DNA from: Prevotella sp.
Lineage (GTDB): Bacteria > Bacteroidota > Bacteroidia > Bacteroidales > Bacteroidaceae
Direction of reading: 5' to 3'
DNA length: 64,000 nucleotides
Assembly (NCBI GenBank): GCA_017410365.1
Contig: JAFQQY010000050.1
Span: 54,375 to 118,374, forward strand
The position numbers and the translations under genes were made by a program. Every line of letters starts with the position of its first letter. Position 1 is the first letter of the stretch. Below the pieces are notes generated by a model that did not search any database, had not been told where the DNA came from, and saw nothing but the letters and a program-made list of their open reading frames with translations. Below, piece after piece: positions 61,694-64,000 of this stretch.

Positions 61694-61985
61694 ATATAAG
61701 AATTTTATCTTCATTTGCTGCCTTTTCCGCGAAAGGTAGTAATGTACCTTCTTCAACCAAATCAACCTTTAGTTTAAGCAGTTCTTCCAATTGGCAAATG
61801 ATATGAGCATATTTGAACAGACTTATCTTTGCATCCTTATCGAAAGTAACAAGAATGTCCACATCACTTCCTGTTGTCTCTTCACCACGCGAATATGAAC
61901 CAAACAGCCATGCCTTTGCTACTGGTTGAGTGGCAAAATATCCCTGAATTGTTGGGATGATGCTTTTTACTGTTATGCTGTTCAT
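61677..61985 (-). CDS. MNT-domain nucleotidyltransferase (MntA-like antitoxin)
   Basis: 102 residues. Minimal nucleotidyltransferase with G29-S30 and D41/D43 (GSYSRGEETTGSDVDI), i.e. the GSx10DxD motif, and a possible third Asp in KVDLVEEG. In such modules the antitoxin adds AMP to the HepT tyrosine. A promoter -7 box is at 62010-62017 (minus strand). Confidence 0.9.
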   Translation of the reverse strand: MNSITVKSIIPTIQGYFATQPVAKAWLFGSYSRGEETTGSDVDILVTFDKDAKISLFKYAHIICQLEELLKLKVDLVEEGTLLPFAEKAANEDKILIYERGC

Positions 61986-62100
61986 GTTTTAAGTTTATTA
62001 TGTTTTCTGCAAAAGTAACAAAATTATTTTATTAGTGATTGTTTTAGGGTTATTATTTTTTCTTTTAATAATTATTTTATTCTCTTTGGAGATTTGTTGT

Positions 62101-62196
62101 ATATTATTTGTACTTTTGCTAACGGCTGTCATGCATTTATTAACTTCACCAACTATAAGCAAAGTGCCAGTTCTCACCTCGAGAGCTGGCACTTCT
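62101..62196 (+). other. Promoter-plus-hairpin scar or small transcript
   Basis: ATTATTTGTACTTTTGCTAACG (62104-62125 region) repeats the promoter of the 60985 gene, and AAGTGCCAG/CTGGCACTT (62162-62194) repeats its terminator stem idea. Only about 40 nt lie between, with no ORF. Either a small transcript or the remains of a deleted duplicate of that gene. Confidence 0.5.
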
Positions 62197-62232
62197 TGTA
62201 TCGTAATCTGGCATTTCTTTATAAGTCTTTTA

Positions 62233-62388
62233 TTATTTTGTCAGAAGTTCATTTAATTCTGCATACGAAGAGACTATATCAAACTTGAGCGCATCGCCTG
62301 AAATAGATTCAAAATGTTTTCTTGCACAATCAATCTTTGATTCCTCAACACCTCGCAAGTCTGCTGATTTCATTTCAAATTTCGTTGC
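62233..62388 (-). pseudogene. C-terminal remnant of a type III restriction enzyme (copy 2)
   Basis: About 51 codons, ATKFEMKSADLRGVEESK to ELNELLTK. This matches the end of type III Res subunits, where ETKG...LRGIEEAKI is the last part of the nuclease site. It opens directly after stop codons and lacks the helicase part. It parallels the better-preserved copy at 62972. Confidence 0.6.
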
Positions 62389-62463
62389 TTATTAATCTAT
62401 TTATATCTGTCTTGATATTAGCAGGATGATATATTGCAACTTTCATAACCTATTAAACATTCA

Positions 62464-62913
62464 TTAATACTTTTTGTTCTGTCCGCCTGTGCAAATATTA
62501 ATATAAAATTTACTTCCTCTATGAGGTTTGTTCTCTCCGCTATATTTCTTATAGTAATTATCACGTCTGCGTTTCTTACTCGCAGCAAATTCTAATTTAG
62601 CCTCATCTGTAGGAAGAGGAACACCAGTAGACGAAAAGCCTGGATTTTCCGTGTATCTTTTATGCCTACTTGCTTTTTGTTCAAGTATTTTGAGTTTATC
62701 AGGAATGACTTGATTCTTGGGTTTAGCTTGCTTATGCCTAATCTTACATTTCTTTTTAGTTTTAGGCAGATCATCTGTTTTATTTCGTTTAAATCTCTTA
62801 TATGTTATTGTTTTCTCAGATATTTGTTTATCAATATCATCAAAATAAGTACTTGTAGTATAACAAATATAGTTATTACTTTCGTTATTATTATGTTTAG
62901 GAAATCTTTTCAT
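62464..62913 (-). CDS. Lysine-rich hypothetical protein
   Basis: 149 residues, very basic and Asn/Lys-rich (MKRFPKHNNNESNNY at the start, KKKCKIRHKQAKPKN in the middle, FYINICTGGQNKKY at the end). Much lower GC than other genes. No recognisable domain; it may be a non-coding AT-rich frame or a recently acquired gene. It sits between two fragments of the restriction enzyme. Confidence 0.4.
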   Translation of the reverse strand: MKRFPKHNNNESNNYICYTTSTYFDDIDKQISEKTITYKRFKRNKTDDLPKTKKKCKIRHKQAKPKNQVIPDKLKILEQKASRHKRYTENPGFSSTGVPLPTDEAKLEFAASKKRRRDNYYKKYSGENKPHRGSKFYINICTGGQNKKY

Positions 62914-62971
62914 TATTAAAGTTTTAAATGCTCAGAATCTTTTAAACATAAATTCATTCTTTACCAATACC

Positions 62972-63259
62972 TTACACCGCATTCATCTTATCTATCAAAT
63001 CCTGATAGGTAGCTACTTTGTGATACTTTACATTTGCAGTTGATATAGTGTTGAACAGTTTCTCTGCACAGTCAATCTTTGCCTTCTCTACTGCATTCAA
63101 ATCCATCGACGACATAGAACCTTTTGTTTCTGCTATAAAGAAAATGTGTTTCACGTCATCCTTCTTCATTGCAATAGCCCTGTCGGGGGCATAATTGCCC
63201 ACAGGAGTAGGTATTTGGAAAGAGCTAGGCAGCTGTGAGGCAACCTCGGAATGGAAACC
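62972..63259 (-). pseudogene. C-terminal remnant of a type III restriction enzyme (copy 1)
   Basis: 95 codons after an in-frame stop: SQLPSSFQIPTPVGNYAPDR, then HIFFIAETKGSMSSMDL and KAKIDCAEKLFNTIS. PD...ETK is the PD-(D/E)xK nuclease signature of type III Res. The helicase part is missing and no mod gene is seen. The GTG at 63202 is not a credible native start. Confidence 0.75.
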
Positions 63260-63262
63260 TCA

Positions 63263-63320
63263 ATCATCTAACAAGTATGCATCACGCATTAGCGTGTATG
63301 CATTGCCAAAATTAGATGAT
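63263..63320. repeat. Structured inverted repeat near the recombinase
   Basis: Outer arms ATCATCTAA (63263-63271) and TTAGATGAT (63312-63320) are perfectly inverted; an inner pair TATGCATCACGC / GCGTGTATGCAT (63276-63303) adds a long stem with one bulge. Could be a recombination or binding site, or an RNA element. It sits exactly where the Res remnant starts. Confidence 0.55.
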
Positions 63321-63749
63321 AAAGACACCCATAACGAATATCTTATCACGTATTATCTCTGTGCGTTGTTATTTCCAATAAGTTTCCGAGGCTTTTGGCT
63401 GAACGCGAAATAATAGCGAATGCTTTATAAGTCCATAAAAATTGCGGAAACCCAATGTCGGGAATCCACTTGCAAAGATACAAATTATCTCTGGAAAAAT
63501 CTAACGAATGAGGGGAAATAATGATGGCGGCACTGGTGTTCAATGACTTATGAGGACTTATGATGAAAGCCTCGCAGATGCAAAAGTGCAAGGAAATGAA
63601 AGGTAATGAGGGCGAATGGTTTTCAAATCATTACCCAATAACGAGGTGAGTTTATAGGTCGTTGGAGTCTATTTCTACTCTCTGCCATATTCTGCATAAC
63701 AATACACAACTCGCTGATAACTAATTTTGTAACCAAAAAGAATTGGATT
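63321..63749. other. Intergenic before the integrase
   Basis: No convincing gene. A minus-strand frame (63346-63591) is crossed by a good promoter-like TATCTTTG box near 63470, so it is unlikely to be coding from its ATG. Some short direct repeats (GGAAATGAAAGGTAATGAGGG) occur near 63590. Confidence 0.4.
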
Positions 63750-64000
63750 ATGCGAAGTACATTTAAGGTGCTGTTCTACGTGAACGGAAGCAAAGAGAAA
63801 AACGGTATTGTCCCGATTATGGGACGAGTTACAATCAATGGCTCGGTGGCTCAATTCAGCTGCAAACTGACCATTGCAAAAACAATGTGGGATGCCAAAG
63901 GCAATCGAGCAAAAGGCAAGAGCAAAGAATCAAGAGACATCAATTTGGCTTTGGATAATATCAAGGCTCAAATCATCAACATTATCAACGCATCTCGGAT
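63750..64000 (+). CDS. Tyrosine recombinase, N-terminal part (cut by window end)
   Basis: The first 83 codons, MRSTFKVLFYVNGSKEKNGIVPIMGRVTINGS, then SCKLTIAKTMWDAKGNRAKGKS. This is the Arm/SAM-like N-terminal region of Bacteroidetes tyrosine integrases (conjugative-transposon and phase-variation types). The catalytic R-H-R-Y region lies beyond the window. It suggests that an integrated element begins here and extends to the right. Confidence 0.85.
   Translation, partial: MRSTFKVLFYVNGSKEKNGIVPIMGRVTINGSVAQFSCKLTIAKTMWDAKGNRAKGKSKESRDINLALDNIKAQIINIINASR

Noticed and set aside
63346-63591. 81-codon minus-strand frame
   Set aside because: A TATCTTTG promoter-like box sits within it, so its ATG would be upstream of the transcript start; no recognised domain. 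Left open rather than called.

Overview
The window reads as chromosome from a Bacteroidales bacterium, most likely Prevotella or a close relative. Supporting signs: genes start close behind TAnnTTTG-type -7 boxes, often with TTTG about 19-20 bp upstream (the Bacteroidetes promoter), and obvious Shine-Dalgarno sites are rare. There is an M49 dipeptidyl-peptidase with an HECLGH zinc motif, a class III fructose-bisphosphatase, a eukaryote-type glycogen branching enzyme, an NfnA-NfnB fusion, and many degenerate, strongly periodic intergenic repeats. These calls come from reading the sequence and recalling families; no database search was run.

Layout. 1-6 kb: 5' part of ileS (minus strand), nudC, a lipoprotein plus rfbC pair, and a pair encoding a HU-like/SPOR membrane protein and a zinc-ribbon/FHA protein. 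6-16 kb: one tightly packed ten-gene run, purU-hisH-hisA-hisF-hisIE-ftsE-lysC-lysA-glycosyltransferase-fbp, ending at a strong terminator. 16-21 kb (minus): a membrane protein, glgB, a YhcH-family gene and a MORN-repeat protein. 21-25 kb: kdsB and trmN6, GC-rich and set among several low-complexity repeats, then a DUF1810-type gene, a 1 kb gene-poor stretch and two identical tRNA-Lys genes. 25-31.5 kb: lon, tgt, an LptF/LptG permease and a DEAD-box helicase. 31.6-41.8 kb (mostly minus): a glucosaminidase/LysM protein, cdd (plus), a fur-purA-hisS-acetylesterase-lipoprotein run and an AraC-type regulator-DPP III-alkylation repair run. 42-52 kb (plus): a candidate small RNA, rplU-rpmA, serS, the NfnAB fusion, a DUF486 membrane protein, a TtcA-family enzyme, a PD40-type exported protein, a nucleoside phosphorylase and mnmE. 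51.7-59.7 kb: a truncated HipB-like gene with its operators, an alpha/beta hydrolase, and a four-gene run ending in sbcD-sbcC.

From 59.7 kb to the right edge the window becomes an accessory, defence-type region: a zeta-toxin module flanked by a 28-bp direct repeat, a small basic CxxC protein, a HepT/MntA module, two separate C-terminal remnants of a type III restriction enzyme, a lysine-rich orphan ORF, a structured inverted repeat, and the start of a tyrosine recombinase that runs off the end.

The most unusual signals are: (1) three intergenic arrays with the same 22-nt period (1.84-1.98, 24.06-24.14 and 43.15-43.21 kb); (2) a 10-bp-period CTAGG array between lon and tgt; (3) 9-bp-period ACGAATT arrays on both sides of GC-rich trmN6; (4) a TATCC-N8-GGATA-like operator pair left in front of a broken hipB with no hipA; (5) repeated promoters and small scars in the toxin-antitoxin region; (6) a promoter-to-terminator unit without an ORF upstream of rplU.
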